Shown here: positions 1 to 7,683 of the stretch, piece after piece
How positions within the stretch are numbered: the first letter of the stretch is position 1
Layout: every line of letters begins with the position of its first letter
NCBI RefSeq assembly: GCF_000688375.1
Contig: NZ_JIAF01000004.1
Span: 1,116,001-1,180,000 of the forward strand
Reading direction: 5' to 3'
Origin: Prevotella sp. HUN102
GTDB lineage: Bacteria; Bacteroidota; Bacteroidia; Bacteroidales; Bacteroidaceae
Length of the DNA stretch: 64,000 bases
Program-made: the position numbers and the translations under genes
Notes under the pieces: generated by a model
Seen by the model: the letters and a program-made list of their open reading frames with translations, nothing else
The model's database searches: none
What the model was told of the DNA's origin: nothing

Positions 1-1
1 A

Positions 2-520
2 GCCGCCGACGAAGCGTTCGCAACCTACGCCAAGAGCGATGCACAGTTGCAGAAAATCAATGCGGACATTGAGCTGCAGTGTGCCAAATACCGTGAGAAG
101 TATGCCGAGAAGATAGCCACCCTCTCGGAGGAACGTGAGCAGGCGTTCGACACCCTGCAGGCCTTTGCCACGGAGAACCAGGCCGAACTGTTCTCCAAGA
201 AGAAGAGCCTCGACATGGCGCACGGCACTATCGGCTTCCGCACGGGCACCCCGAAACTGAAGACGCTGAAGGGCTTCACCTGGGCAAGTGCGCTGGAGCT
301 GGCGAAGCGTTTCCTCCCGATGACCTACATCCGCCAGACGGAAGAGATTGCCAAGGACCGGCTGCTCGCCGACCGTGACCTGAAGGAGGTGGCCGTCTAT
401 GACACCCCCACGGGCGACCTCCGCACTGCGACGATGATCGAGGCGATGGCCGTTTGCGGCATCCAGGTGGTGCAGGACGAAGCATTCTATGTAGAACCGA
501 AGAAGGAGGAGACGACATGA
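2..520 (+). CDS. Gam-like host-nuclease inhibitor (5' end missing)
   Basis: The reading frame is open to the window edge, so the start lies outside and the TTG at 47 is only an internal codon. The product resembles Mu Gam, a dimeric protein that coats DNA ends and protects linear phage DNA from host exonuclease. A long charged helical N-terminal part is followed by a compact domain with the typical segment TGTPKLKTLKGFTWAS and a hydrophobic end. It overlaps the next gene by ATGA (517-520), suggesting coupled translation in an early operon. Family assignment is by overall pattern and context. Confidence 0.85.
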   Translation, partial: AADEAFATYAKSDAQLQKINADIELQCAKYREKYAEKIATLSEEREQAFDTLQAFATENQAELFSKKKSLDMAHGTIGFRTGTPKLKTLKGFTWASALELAKRFLPMTYIRQTEEIAKDRLLADRDLKEVAVYDTPTGDLRTATMIEAMAVCGIQVVQDEAFYVEPKKEETT

Positions 521-699
521 AGAAGGAAGTGACCAAATCGCCGAAGGTAGCCCTGTGCCGTGAATGCCACGGCACGGGCCTGGTGCGGAACGTGTACGGA
601 GCACCGGTCATTCCTTGTCCGCAGTGCGAGGGCAGCGGCAGGGTGATGGTGAGCTGCACGATGACCCTTGACATCCGCCCCTATAATGAGAAACGATAA
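517..699 (+). CDS. Small CxxC zinc-finger protein
   Basis: Sixty residues with two CxxCxGxG-type knuckles (CRECHGTG and CPQCEGSG), as in the DnaJ cysteine-rich repeat, so it probably binds one zinc ion. The start at 517 overlaps the Gam stop as ATGA. Small proteins of this kind are common in phage early regions; the target is unknown. The stop at 697-699 lies inside the next gene, which begins at 686, so three genes are translationally overlapped here. Confidence 0.7.
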   Translation: MKKEVTKSPKVALCRECHGTGLVRNVYGAPVIPCPQCEGSGRVMVSCTMTLDIRPYNEKR

Positions 700-1006
700 C
701 CCCATAAACCTGACCAGCAAGGTGAGCAAGAGGAAAGGAAAGAGCTATGCGAAGCGTGTTGCCGACATCAACCAGATATACGATACCTACATCAAGACGG
801 GCCTGACGAACCGCGAGATATGGAAACGGTATGTCTATCCGAAGTACGGCATCAGCGAGCGCACCTTCTACAATCTGCTGAAGGCATCGACAACCTCCCA
901 TGTGGAGGACTTGTCGGAGCTTTCAGCAGAAGGCTTTTTGTTCCCCGAGCTGTTATTTCCCGAAGATGAGACCCGAGACCCGACGTATTTTAGGAAACAT
1001 CCTTAA
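686..1006 (+). CDS. Small putative helix-turn-helix protein
   Basis: About 106 residues when started at the ATG at 686; the longer frame to 668 is less likely because it deepens the overlap. A basic N-terminus is followed by a segment reading TGLTNREIWKRYVYPKYGIS then ERTFYNLLKAS, which looks like a helix-turn-helix. Its position between early genes and the first virion gene would suit a middle or late gene regulator, but this is inference. The small protein at 31313 has a similar SERxxYxLIK end to its HTH. The tail overlaps the next gene start at 966. Confidence 0.55.
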   Translation: MRNDNPINLTSKVSKRKGKSYAKRVADINQIYDTYIKTGLTNREIWKRYVYPKYGISERTFYNLLKASTTSHVEDLSELSAEGFLFPELLFPEDETRDPTYFRKHP

Positions 1007-1526
1007 CGACATCCGTGTGGAGATGTCGGACGAGTTCGACCAGAATTTCGAGCGCGAGGCGTTTTTCAGCGAGGCGTGGGAGCGGCGTAAAGGCCCGATA
1101 AACTCGGACTACAAGCTGCTTGCCGGCAGGAACGAGCGCCTGCGCAAGAGCATCATGAGCCGGACAACAGAGAACAGCATCACCTTCTATACCACCGAGC
1201 CTGATGCCCGGTACCACAACGAAGGCTGCGAAATCGTGGTGACGAAGAAGATGAAGCGTTTCTTCTGGGCGAAGTACTATGAAGCCATAGGAGCATTCAG
1301 CCGCAAGAAGGACGGGACGACGCGGAAGACCAAGCAGAACGCGGTGATAGCCGAGCAGTCGGAGTTCTGGAAGTTTATGGCGCTGAAGAAAGCCGGCACG
1401 ACCATCAGGATACCCCGCCGCCGTTTCCTGGGTACGAACCCGGAGGTGGAGAAAGCCGTGCGTGAGATCATCGAGAGAAACATCACTGAATATATAAATT
1501 TAGAATTTGAGATTAACGAGAAATGA
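966..1526 (+). CDS. Virion morphogenesis protein, Mu gpG-like
   Basis: The start is taken at ATG 966, overlapping the upstream stop at 1006; the frame is open back to 900 but that part looks non-coding. The family pattern is visible: a W/R-rich stretch, an LRKSIMSRT segment, a YHNEG motif (the YA.iHq.G of the family) and a terminal IPRRRFLG motif, the near-invariant IPaRpFlG signature. Mu gpG and relatives act in tail/head completion and tail-length determination. It overlaps the next gene by ATGA (1523-1526). Confidence 0.8.
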   Translation: MRPETRRILGNILNDIRVEMSDEFDQNFEREAFFSEAWERRKGPINSDYKLLAGRNERLRKSIMSRTTENSITFYTTEPDARYHNEGCEIVVTKKMKRFFWAKYYEAIGAFSRKKDGTTRKTKQNAVIAEQSEFWKFMALKKAGTTIRIPRRRFLGTNPEVEKAVREIIERNITEYINLEFEINEK

Positions 1527-2020
1527 GAAAGGAACTGTACGGACTTATTTGTGAGCGCCTGTCGCGCCTGTATGAAACGGCGGATGGACAGCATGTGTAT
1601 GTGGACGAGGGCGAGCCCGTGCCTGAGGGTGCGCAGCGCCTGGTGAAACATATAGACCTGTGGAACCACAACGTGGAGTTCATCGAGCAGGAGGAGAACT
1701 GGGAGCGTCCCGCGGTGTTCGTGGAGTTCGTGCCCATCCGCTGGAACGCCATACAGCCGGGCGTGGAATACCGTGCCGAGGCACAGGTGAACCTGCATGT
1801 GGTGACCGACTGGCAGGGCAGTACCTCACTGGGCAGCGAGTTGCGCGAGGACGGGCTGCGTGTGTTCGACCTGCTGGACACCATTCACAGGGAATTGGCC
1901 TGTGCCGAGGGAGAGACCTTCATGGAACTTGACCTTGTAGGCAGCCAGACGAACCACAACCACGAGGAAATCATCGAAAACATCGAGATGTACCAGTGCG
2001 TGGCCATCAGAAGCCTGTAA
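1523..2020 (+). CDS. Conserved phage structural protein, possibly tail terminator-like
   Basis: 165 residues with no signal peptide or membrane segment. The sequence mixes beta-rich stretches (VNLHVVTDW, AVFVEFVPI) with a helical second half, a composition typical of head-tail connector or tail terminator proteins of Mu-like phages (DUF1834/gp37-like position). I do not recognise a specific signature. It follows the gpG-like gene with an ATGA overlap and is the last + strand gene before a strong terminator at 2045-2084, so it closes the left rightward operon. Confidence 0.6.
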   Translation: MRKELYGLICERLSRLYETADGQHVYVDEGEPVPEGAQRLVKHIDLWNHNVEFIEQEENWERPAVFVEFVPIRWNAIQPGVEYRAEAQVNLHVVTDWQGSTSLGSELREDGLRVFDLLDTIHRELACAEGETFMELDLVGSQTNHNHEEIIENIEMYQCVAIRSL

Positions 2021-2044
2021 ATGGTGAAAATCGAGCGAAAAGAT

Positions 2045-2084
2045 AAAAAATCCGCTACTTTTGTTTGGAAGTAACGGATTTTTT
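2045..2084. terminator. Bidirectional-looking terminator hairpin
   Basis: AAAAAATCCG-CTACTT pairs with AAGTA-A-CGGATTTTTT around an 8-nt loop (TTGTTTGG). The stem has A-runs on one side and T-runs on the other, so it can serve either strand. It sits 24 bp after the stop at 2020. Its loop also contains the TTTG used by the promoter proposed at 2064-2094. Confidence 0.8.
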
Positions 2085-2094
2085 CGTATATTTG
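2064..2094 (+). promoter_or_regulatory. Consensus Bacteroidetes promoter reading antisense into muF
   Basis: TTTG at 2064-2067, a 19-nt spacer, then TATATTTG at 2087-2094, an exact TAnnTTTG -7 element. Transcription would begin near 2101 and run toward the 3' end of the oppositely oriented MuF-like gene. No normal + strand gene follows, so the product is probably a non-coding or antisense RNA. Confidence 0.6.
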
Positions 2095-2100
2095 CGGAAA

Positions 2101-2172
2101 GAACGATGCGGAATTTCACATGTCGGCGTTTTCAACGTGCAGGCTTCGGAATTTACAGCATCGTTTTTTTAT
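2101..2172 (+). ncRNA. Putative short RNA at the muF 3' end
   Basis: Downstream of the promoter at 2064-2094, AACGATGC (2102-2109) can pair with GCATCGTT (about 2157-2164), directly followed by a run of seven T. That gives a RNA of about 70 nt with a closing stem and U-tail. The same hairpin on the other strand may simply terminate the leftward operon. Prediction only. Confidence 0.35.
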
Positions 2173-3482
2173 TATATAAACCTCATGGTATAGAGGATTT
2201 CGCCGGAAGTCAGTTTACACTTGAACTCGATGGTCTGACCTTGATATTCCACGGTGTAAACGCTGAATTGATAGTCGTGGTCAATACCATCCTCAACCCT
2301 TACCCTTTCTGCGAAAGGAAGCCACTGTTCAAATTCCGTAGCGCTTTTCAAGACATGCACCAAGTCGGGATTCCTTTTGTTCTTGGCGGCAGTTTCTGAA
2401 AAGAATTTCTTTCCCACTTTTATCTCATGCTCGTCTGCCGTCATCACCAGCGTGCGTTTGGCCGGGGTGCCATTTATCACTGTTGGCGTCAGATGCTCAT
2501 CAGCCCATCGGTTGGCAATGCCTGTGGCTTCCCTGAACTCCTGCGGTGTGAGCCTTTGGTTTGTTCTCTCGGCCTGTTGCTGACGAATTAGCCGACACAC
2601 CGCGCAAAGTTCATTGTCGGGGATAAACACGAGGTTTGTCTTTCCTTTGGCCAGGTCGCAGTCGTTGCACCGTCTGATGGTATAGGGGTTGTAGTCGGGC
2701 ACGGCCTTTTGCTCCAGCCCAGCATTGAAATGGAAGATTCCCTTAGTGTCCTTGCCCGTTGCCTCCTCTCCCAGTGCCATAGCCTCGTCGTGCGACGTAA
2801 CAGGATACTTGGACTTGAGCACCTGTACGACGGTACAGCGGCAATTCCAGCCGTTGGGTGGGTAATACTCCTCCCAGAACGGGTCGGTGATGGGTAGTGT
2901 TACCCTGTCGAGGGCGGCATGTTCCGGCCTTACCTTCTTGTCGCCGGCCGTGCGGTACTGCAGGTTGTATCGGTCGCCGTCGCGCATGAAGCCTTCCCAC
3001 TTGGCCGCCATCTGCGCCGAGGCCTGCACGAAGTTGTACTCGGCACGCAGGTAATTGGCGTTGTAGGTCTTGTCTATCCTTTGAACGTCATTCAAGAACT
3101 GTTTGAACGGCTTTCGATTGCCGTTCTCATCAAGGAGCGACGGGAACGCCTCGTTGAGTTCGTGGAAGGTCTTCATGCCGGAGAAGATATAGTTGGAGCG
3201 TTCCAGGCGACGGCGCATGGCATCGGACATCTCCACCTTCTTGAAAGATGTATCCAGCGCCGCGGCATGTGCCTCTATGAACTTCCGTATCCTGGGCGCT
3301 TCCAGTATCTCGATGCGGAACTGCGCTCCCTCCACCTTGTGGAGCGTCTTCATCATTCCCTCAAAGAGTGTGGAGAGTTCTTTCCTTATTTCCTCCTCAC
3401 GGCTGAAAGTGGCTTGCAGTCGGCTGCTGCCCAGCAGACGTGCATAACGCTGGTGCAGCCCCTCGTAGTCGGAGGGGCTCAG
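2172..3482 (-). CDS. MuF-like minor head protein with C-terminal nuclease-like domain
   Basis: Phage head morphogenesis protein (SPP1 gp7/Mu F family), a few copies of which sit inside the capsid near the portal. The core signature PPNGWNCRC is at residues 166-174 counted from the ATG at 3356. Two CxxC pairs follow (CNDC, CAVC), possibly a zinc ribbon. The last 80 residues look like the barnase/EndoU/RelE-type domains often appended to MuF proteins (inference). The frame continues 42 residues upstream of 3356 with family-like sequence (SPSDYEGLHQRYARLLGSSR) and no ATG, GTG or TTG. The likely start is CTG at 3482, overlapping the portal stop as CTGA. With ATG 3356 the protein is 394 residues, otherwise 436. 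Confidence 0.85.
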   Translation of the reverse strand: MSPSDYEGLHQRYARLLGSSRLQATFSREEEIRKELSTLFEGMMKTLHKVEGAQFRIEILEAPRIRKFIEAHAAALDTSFKKVEMSDAMRRRLERSNYIFSGMKTFHELNEAFPSLLDENGNRKPFKQFLNDVQRIDKTYNANYLRAEYNFVQASAQMAAKWEGFMRDGDRYNLQYRTAGDKKVRPEHAALDRVTLPITDPFWEEYYPPNGWNCRCTVVQVLKSKYPVTSHDEAMALGEEATGKDTKGIFHFNAGLEQKAVPDYNPYTIRRCNDCDLAKGKTNLVFIPDNELCAVCRLIRQQQAERTNQRLTPQEFREATGIANRWADEHLTPTVINGTPAKRTLVMTADEHEIKVGKKFFSETAAKNKRNPDLVHVLKSATEFEQWLPFAERVRVEDGIDHDYQFSVYTVEYQGQTIEFKCKLTSGEILYTMRFI

Positions 3483-4813
3483 TCGAAAAAAGGGCGTTTG
3501 CTTTGCTCCTGTCGCTTCTTTTTATCAGGCTTGGGTGTTTTATTGTCCTTGGGGTCTTCATCGCCACCGTCGGGACCTGTGGGGGCAAGAACGGGAGCCT
3601 GCTGCCTGCGCTCGCCTACGGGCATGTTGTATTTTTCCTCGAAATAGGCAGGGTCCACCTCATAGTTGTTCAGTACGAGCTGCTCGTAGGCCACCTGCTG
3701 CTCTGGTGTATAGTCCACACTGTAGTCCCAGTCGAAGTGTATGCCTGCGAGCGGGAAGCCATGACGAATCATGATGGGCAGGAGCTGGTTGTTCACCATA
3801 TCCCTGATAGTGTCACAGTCTGCCTCGATGATGTTCTGGAACACCTCCAGGTGCGTCTCGGACTGCGAGAGCGAGGAACCGTCCTCAATGGTCATCGTCT
3901 GACCGATGATGAGTTTGGAGAGTTCGGAGTTGGCCCTGTCAATGCGCCGGTCATAGACATTGAAGGCATCGCCCTTGCTGGACTCCACCACTTCAATATT
4001 CGTACCCTCCTGGAATATGCCCCAGCCCTCAGTGCCCATCTCCGACATCATCTTCTCCATCTTGGCGAGTTCCTTGTCGTCGCGCGTGGTGGTACGTGCG
4101 ATGCGCATAGGCATTCCGAATATCTCGGCAAAGGTGTCCCAGAAGGCCAGCGCGTTCTTCTTCGATATGGTCTGCGTGGCCGCCTTGAGATAAAGGCCGA
4201 GACTGTCCGGCAGCCCCACCTCGATGTACCAGTCGGCGAGTGGCGGCTTACGGTAGTCGAGACCGTCCTTCCAGTCCTGCCCGAGGTCAGTGATGATCCT
4301 GCCGTATTCAGGTATGACATGCTTGCGGGGTATCAGTTTGACACCGTCGTAGGTCATGCGCCCGTTGATGTCGGTGGTGATGTTCCCCAGTTCAATGAGC
4401 GAGTGTCCCCAATAGTTGGCATCGAGGCTGTATTTCATGAGCTGCTTGAACCATGCCGTGTTGAAATAGTTCACAGCCTCCTCGTCCTCCTCCCCATTCT
4501 CACCAGTGAGTTTGAAGGAACGTGCCATGCCGAAGCCCTCACGCTGCTGGATACATCCGGAGAGGTGCAGGTCAATGTCCACGTCGCGGTAGATGTCATA
4601 GAGAGGCTGCCGGTTGGGGTTATCCACATTGATGGCCCGCTGCCATGCCTGACGCCAGTCGCCCAGATCCTTTCGTATGAGCGCATCCGTGGTGCGCTGG
4701 AGCTCCACGACCGTTTTCTTGAATCGGCCAATATCTTTCTTGGCGAGGTGCAGTGTGCCGTAGGGCGTCTGCACAGTCGCCGGTCTTGCTGCCTGTTTTC
4801 TGTTCTTTCCCAT
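3479..4813 (-). CDS. Portal protein, DUF935/Mu gp29-like
   Basis: 444 residues. The portal forms the dodecameric ring through which DNA enters and leaves the capsid. Family features include an early helical region, RDVDIDLHLSGCIQQR, the YWGHSLIEL segment, IPEYGRI, and a long C-terminal helix ending DCDTIRDMVNNQLLPIMIRHG. The last 45 residues are charged and proline-rich. It lies 5 bp downstream of the gp36-like gene and directly before MuF, the usual Mu-type order on the - strand. Confidence 0.92.
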   Translation of the reverse strand: MGKNRKQAARPATVQTPYGTLHLAKKDIGRFKKTVVELQRTTDALIRKDLGDWRQAWQRAINVDNPNRQPLYDIYRDVDIDLHLSGCIQQREGFGMARSFKLTGENGEEDEEAVNYFNTAWFKQLMKYSLDANYWGHSLIELGNITTDINGRMTYDGVKLIPRKHVIPEYGRIITDLGQDWKDGLDYRKPPLADWYIEVGLPDSLGLYLKAATQTISKKNALAFWDTFAEIFGMPMRIARTTTRDDKELAKMEKMMSEMGTEGWGIFQEGTNIEVVESSKGDAFNVYDRRIDRANSELSKLIIGQTMTIEDGSSLSQSETHLEVFQNIIEADCDTIRDMVNNQLLPIMIRHGFPLAGIHFDWDYSVDYTPEQQVAYEQLVLNNYEVDPAYFEEKYNMPVGERRQQAPVLAPTGPDGGDEDPKDNKTPKPDKKKRQEQSKRPFFD

Positions 4814-4818
4814 GATAG

Positions 4819-5238
4819 TTACCAGTTATGCCTTATCTTCTTCTGACTGCCATATACCAAAGGTATTCCGACAGGGTTTCCCTGCTCGTCTGTGGCCAGC
4901 GGCAGGTCGGGCACAATCTTTCCTGCCTGTACCCCCTCCAGCCACTTGACCGCCCTCTCGTAGCGTTCCTTGCGTATCTCCATACCCATTTTCTGAGGTG
5001 TGGAGGCAGCCATGTGGTAGAGGGCGATGTCGCAGGCATACATGACGGCGAGCCTGTTGCGCCGGCTTCCGGTGGCAGAGAATATGGCCTCCGTGTCGTA
5101 TTTCGGGCGGAGGTAGCCGGCCATTTCCTCGATGGCCTCCGCCTCCGCATTCTCCCTGTTATCGGTACTGACCTGTGACACCACCTTGAGTGCCTGGTCG
5201 CCGATGACAACTTTGTAATCTTCGTCTGTGATAAACAT
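4819..5238 (-). CDS. gp36-like head-tail connector, DUF1320
   Basis: 139 residues starting MFITDEDYKVVIGDQ, typical of the DUF1320 family, which includes Mu gp36. The AEAEAIEEMAGYLRPKYD helix and the RNRLAVMYACDIALYHM segment match the gp6/gp36 adaptor fold, which forms a ring below the portal. Its place immediately upstream of the portal gene supports this. Confidence 0.85.
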   Translation of the reverse strand: MFITDEDYKVVIGDQALKVVSQVSTDNRENAEAEAIEEMAGYLRPKYDTEAIFSATGSRRNRLAVMYACDIALYHMAASTPQKMGMEIRKERYERAVKWLEGVQAGKIVPDLPLATDEQGNPVGIPLVYGSQKKIRHNW

Positions 5239-5248
5239 AAGCCACGTT

Positions 5249-5479
5249 TTACATTGTTATATACAAAGCCTTGGCTTCAATATCCCCGATGGTTGTCCCT
5301 TTGAGGAATATTCCGTTTGATACGAACTTCTTGAGTTCCTGTTTGGAGAGCACCTCAAGTTTACCCTTGACCACGATGACCATGTACTTGCGGTGCGTGA
5401 TGTGGTGGAAATAATCCGCCTTTCTGACCGCACGCTTGAAGCGGACGGCAAAAACGATGTCTTTAATGAGTTTGAACAT
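5249..5479 (-). CDS. Small hypothetical phage protein
   Basis: 76 residues from ATG 5479, which sits one base after the TerL stop (TGATATG). It is strongly basic and ends in a predicted mixed alpha/beta segment. I recognise no motif. Its placement between terminase and connector genes suggests a packaging or head-completion accessory, but this is context only. A longer frame reading through the terminase 3' end is ignored. Confidence 0.6.
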   Translation of the reverse strand: MFKLIKDIVFAVRFKRAVRKADYFHHITHRKYMVIVVKGKLEVLSKQELKKFVSNGIFLKGTTIGDIEAKALYITM

Positions 5480-5480
5480 A

Positions 5481-7043
5481 TCACCATAAGTTTTTAGAAG
5501 TCGGACGGTGCCCGAACCTCGGTTTGTAAATCTGCTGTCTTGTATTCTTCTGGAGAATATAGATGGCTCCCTCGTCGGCATCGGGCGCGTCGTCATTACC
5601 GGACATGCCTTTCTCAAAGGCGAGCGTCTGCGCTACCCCGGCCAGCATGTCCGGATCTTCCTTCTGTGTCTGGTCGTAGAAGACGAAGCCCCGCTCCCAT
5701 AACGGGCTGATGGCCTCAACGCGCTGGAACTTGTCCGGCTTCTTGCGTGTGTCGCCCGTGATGGGAAGCTGGTATCCCCGGATGTTGCCCTCTATGGTGA
5801 AATCGTCGAGGATGATGTCCTGCATGAAGTTCGCCTCCATGACAAAGCGGATGGCGATGCCGACTTCCTGGCTCCATTCGTAGAGGTCGTAGCACCAGCG
5901 CACCATCTCGGCGACGGAGGCCTTGCGGACGAACGCTCTGAGATGCCAGAGGTTGGTCTTGTGCTTTCCCCACAGCTTGGCAGCCTTGGTGTCATTGGTC
6001 TTCTTGCTTTTCCACGAGGGGTCGATGTAGAGGACGAATTCGGTAAAGTCCTTCCATGCCGGACGCTTTGCCCAGCGTATCCATTCCTGCCGGAATACCG
6101 TGCCCTCGACGATGGGGTTGTGCATCATCTCCTTGTTCCAGGCGCGGTACCCCACGAAGTCGGCATACTCCCGTGCCTCCTCCTTGGTCCATTTCTCCTT
6201 CCATACGGGATTGCCCTCGTTATCGACGGCCTTTATCTCGGACACATGTACACCCTTGGTGGCGCAGATGTTCGCCAGCACGGAAGTCTTGGAGATAAGG
6301 TTGCCGACCATAAGGAAACGACCGCGCCCCACGTCAAGCGCACCGAAGAGCGCCTCCTTGACCCAGTCGGTGAGCTCACGGACACGGCGCTCGTTGCGGC
6401 AGAGTTCGTCGTCGTCGAGGTCGTCGATGACGATATAGTCCGGACGCGCCTCACGCTTGCGGAGACCACGCGGCGACTGTCCGCGTCCGCACGCCAGGAA
6501 ATATACACCCTCCTTTGTGGTGAACTCGCCCTCGGTCCAGTTACCCATAGACATCTGCTTGCCGAAGTCTGCGATGATACGCTTGTTATATTGCAGTTCA
6601 GCCTGAATATCTCCGAGCAGACGATCGGCACTGTCCTCGGATTTACCCACCAGCACCATGAAATTGATGAGCCGCTTTGGCTGAAACATGAGCCAGAGCG
6701 GCATGAAGATGTCGAAATGTGTGGACTTGGCATGACCGCGCGGCCACTTGAACACCGCCTTGAGATTGGGTGTGTCGTGTACCTTGCGCGCCGCCGCGTT
6801 GTGGAACGGCGCATTGTGGATGGTGCGGATGACCTCTCCCGTCACCTTGTCGCGGAGTTGCAGAAAGTGCGGAAAATAATACTCGCAGAAAGCGGCATAG
6901 TCCTTCTGCAGGCGGCGTATGCGCTGCTCCTTCTGCGTTGCGGTTTCCCGGACAAGGCTCCTGGTGTCGGTAATGGACTGTATCTGCCGGCAATGCTCCC
7001 TCCACTCCTCCTGTATCTGCTTGAGTTCTGTGATTGTTGCCAT
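5481..7043 (-). CDS. Terminase large subunit, Mu gp28-like
   Basis: 520 residues. The ATPase-nuclease motor packages DNA by the headful mechanism. The Walker A-type loop is PRGHAKST at residues 101-108, which is the deviant GHxKST form usual in this family. Walker B is YIVIDDLD at 203-210. The nuclease domain begins FVLYIDPSWK with Asp341, and a second acidic cluster lies near the end. It follows TerS by 12 bp on the same strand. In Mu-like phages packaging is host-junction inclusive. Confidence 0.95.
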   Translation of the reverse strand: MATITELKQIQEEWREHCRQIQSITDTRSLVRETATQKEQRIRRLQKDYAAFCEYYFPHFLQLRDKVTGEVIRTIHNAPFHNAAARKVHDTPNLKAVFKWPRGHAKSTHFDIFMPLWLMFQPKRLINFMVLVGKSEDSADRLLGDIQAELQYNKRIIADFGKQMSMGNWTEGEFTTKEGVYFLACGRGQSPRGLRKREARPDYIVIDDLDDDELCRNERRVRELTDWVKEALFGALDVGRGRFLMVGNLISKTSVLANICATKGVHVSEIKAVDNEGNPVWKEKWTKEEAREYADFVGYRAWNKEMMHNPIVEGTVFRQEWIRWAKRPAWKDFTEFVLYIDPSWKSKKTNDTKAAKLWGKHKTNLWHLRAFVRKASVAEMVRWCYDLYEWSQEVGIAIRFVMEANFMQDIILDDFTIEGNIRGYQLPITGDTRKKPDKFQRVEAISPLWERGFVFYDQTQKEDPDMLAGVAQTLAFEKGMSGNDDAPDADEGAIYILQKNTRQQIYKPRFGHRPTSKNLW

Positions 7044-7055
7044 AGAATATGTGCT

Positions 7056-7529
7056 TTACAGTTCCGATGGGTGCTGCATGCGCTCCATGAGGAACTTGTT
7101 CTGGTACTTATTGATAGCCTTGATGAGCTCCGGCGTAATCTCCGGGTCGTATGAAGCCTGGTCCTGGATCCAGCGGTTGAAGGCCATGAACACCTCTATG
7201 GCGTCGATGACGTTGGCCTTCTTGTCGAGCTTCTCGATGGTGGCCGACAGTTTGGAAAGTTTGTCTGCCAGGGAACCGATGGCTTCCGGGTCTCCTGATG
7301 CGTTTACCTGTCCGATGAGGTTGTCTATGGCGAGGAGCAGTTTGTTTACGAGTTCCGGGCGCGTGATGTTCTTGGCCGCACGTGCCTCCTTCCAACCTTC
7401 CGAAGCGCACCATTTGGAGACGGTGACGCGCGACACTCCTAACTGGTCAGCAATCTCCGTCTGCTCCATCCCGGAGAGGTAAAGCGACCTGCCGATGTTC
7501 TTTTTTTGTTCTATCTCTGCCTTTGTCAT
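7056..7529 (-). CDS. Terminase small subunit / gp27-like HTH protein
   Basis: 157 residues from ATG 7529; the frame continues upstream to 7655 but that is promoter DNA. A helix-turn-helix at residues 17-46 (MEQTEIADQLGVSRVTVSKW) is followed by a coiled-coil-like helix and an acidic C-terminus. This is the arrangement of small terminase subunits that recognise the pac site. It is the first gene of the leftward packaging operon. Confidence 0.82.
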   Translation of the reverse strand: MTKAEIEQKKNIGRSLYLSGMEQTEIADQLGVSRVTVSKWCASEGWKEARAAKNITRPELVNKLLLAIDNLIGQVNASGDPEAIGSLADKLSKLSATIEKLDKKANVIDAIEVFMAFNRWIQDQASYDPEITPELIKAINKYQNKFLMERMQHPSEL

Positions 7530-7555
7530 AAAATGAAATGGATTAAAAAACAGTG

Positions 7556-7563
7556 CAAAGATG
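7556..7563 (-). promoter_or_regulatory. -7 element of leftward packaging operon
   Basis: On the - strand this reads CATCTTTG, one base from the Bacteroidetes TAnnTTTG consensus, 26 bp before the TerS start at 7529. The same octamer serves the divergent + strand promoter at 7658. Confidence 0.5.
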
Positions 7564-7586
7564 CTGTTTTTCAGCCAATCTGGAAA

Positions 7587-7632
7587 AGAAGTGTGCATTG
7601 CTTGCATAGAAGTGTGCAACCGTTTCACACTT
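7587..7632. promoter_or_regulatory. Candidate operator repeats between divergent late operons
   Basis: AGAAGTGTGCA occurs at 7587-7597 and again at 7608-7618 (21-bp offset, two helical turns). An inverted partial copy CACACTT is at 7626-7632. The repeats lie between the two divergent promoters, so a single phage regulator could control both late operons. Inference from symmetry only. Confidence 0.45.
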
Positions 7633-7634
7633 TT

Positions 7635-7665
7635 TTTGACGGGCGATGAAAACACCGCATCTTTG
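7635..7665 (+). promoter_or_regulatory. Promoter of rightward head/tail operon
   Basis: TTTG (7635-7638), 19-nt spacer, CATCTTTG (7658-7665), close to the Bacteroidetes TTTG-N19-TAnnTTTG promoter. The protease-scaffold ATG follows at 7684. Confidence 0.55.
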
Positions 7666-7683
7666 CATCAAAAAAGCGATGAT

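Noticed and set aside
5943-7154. 403-codon + strand frame opposite the terminase gene
   Set aside because: Reverse complement of TerL, whose ATPase and nuclease motifs are clear.
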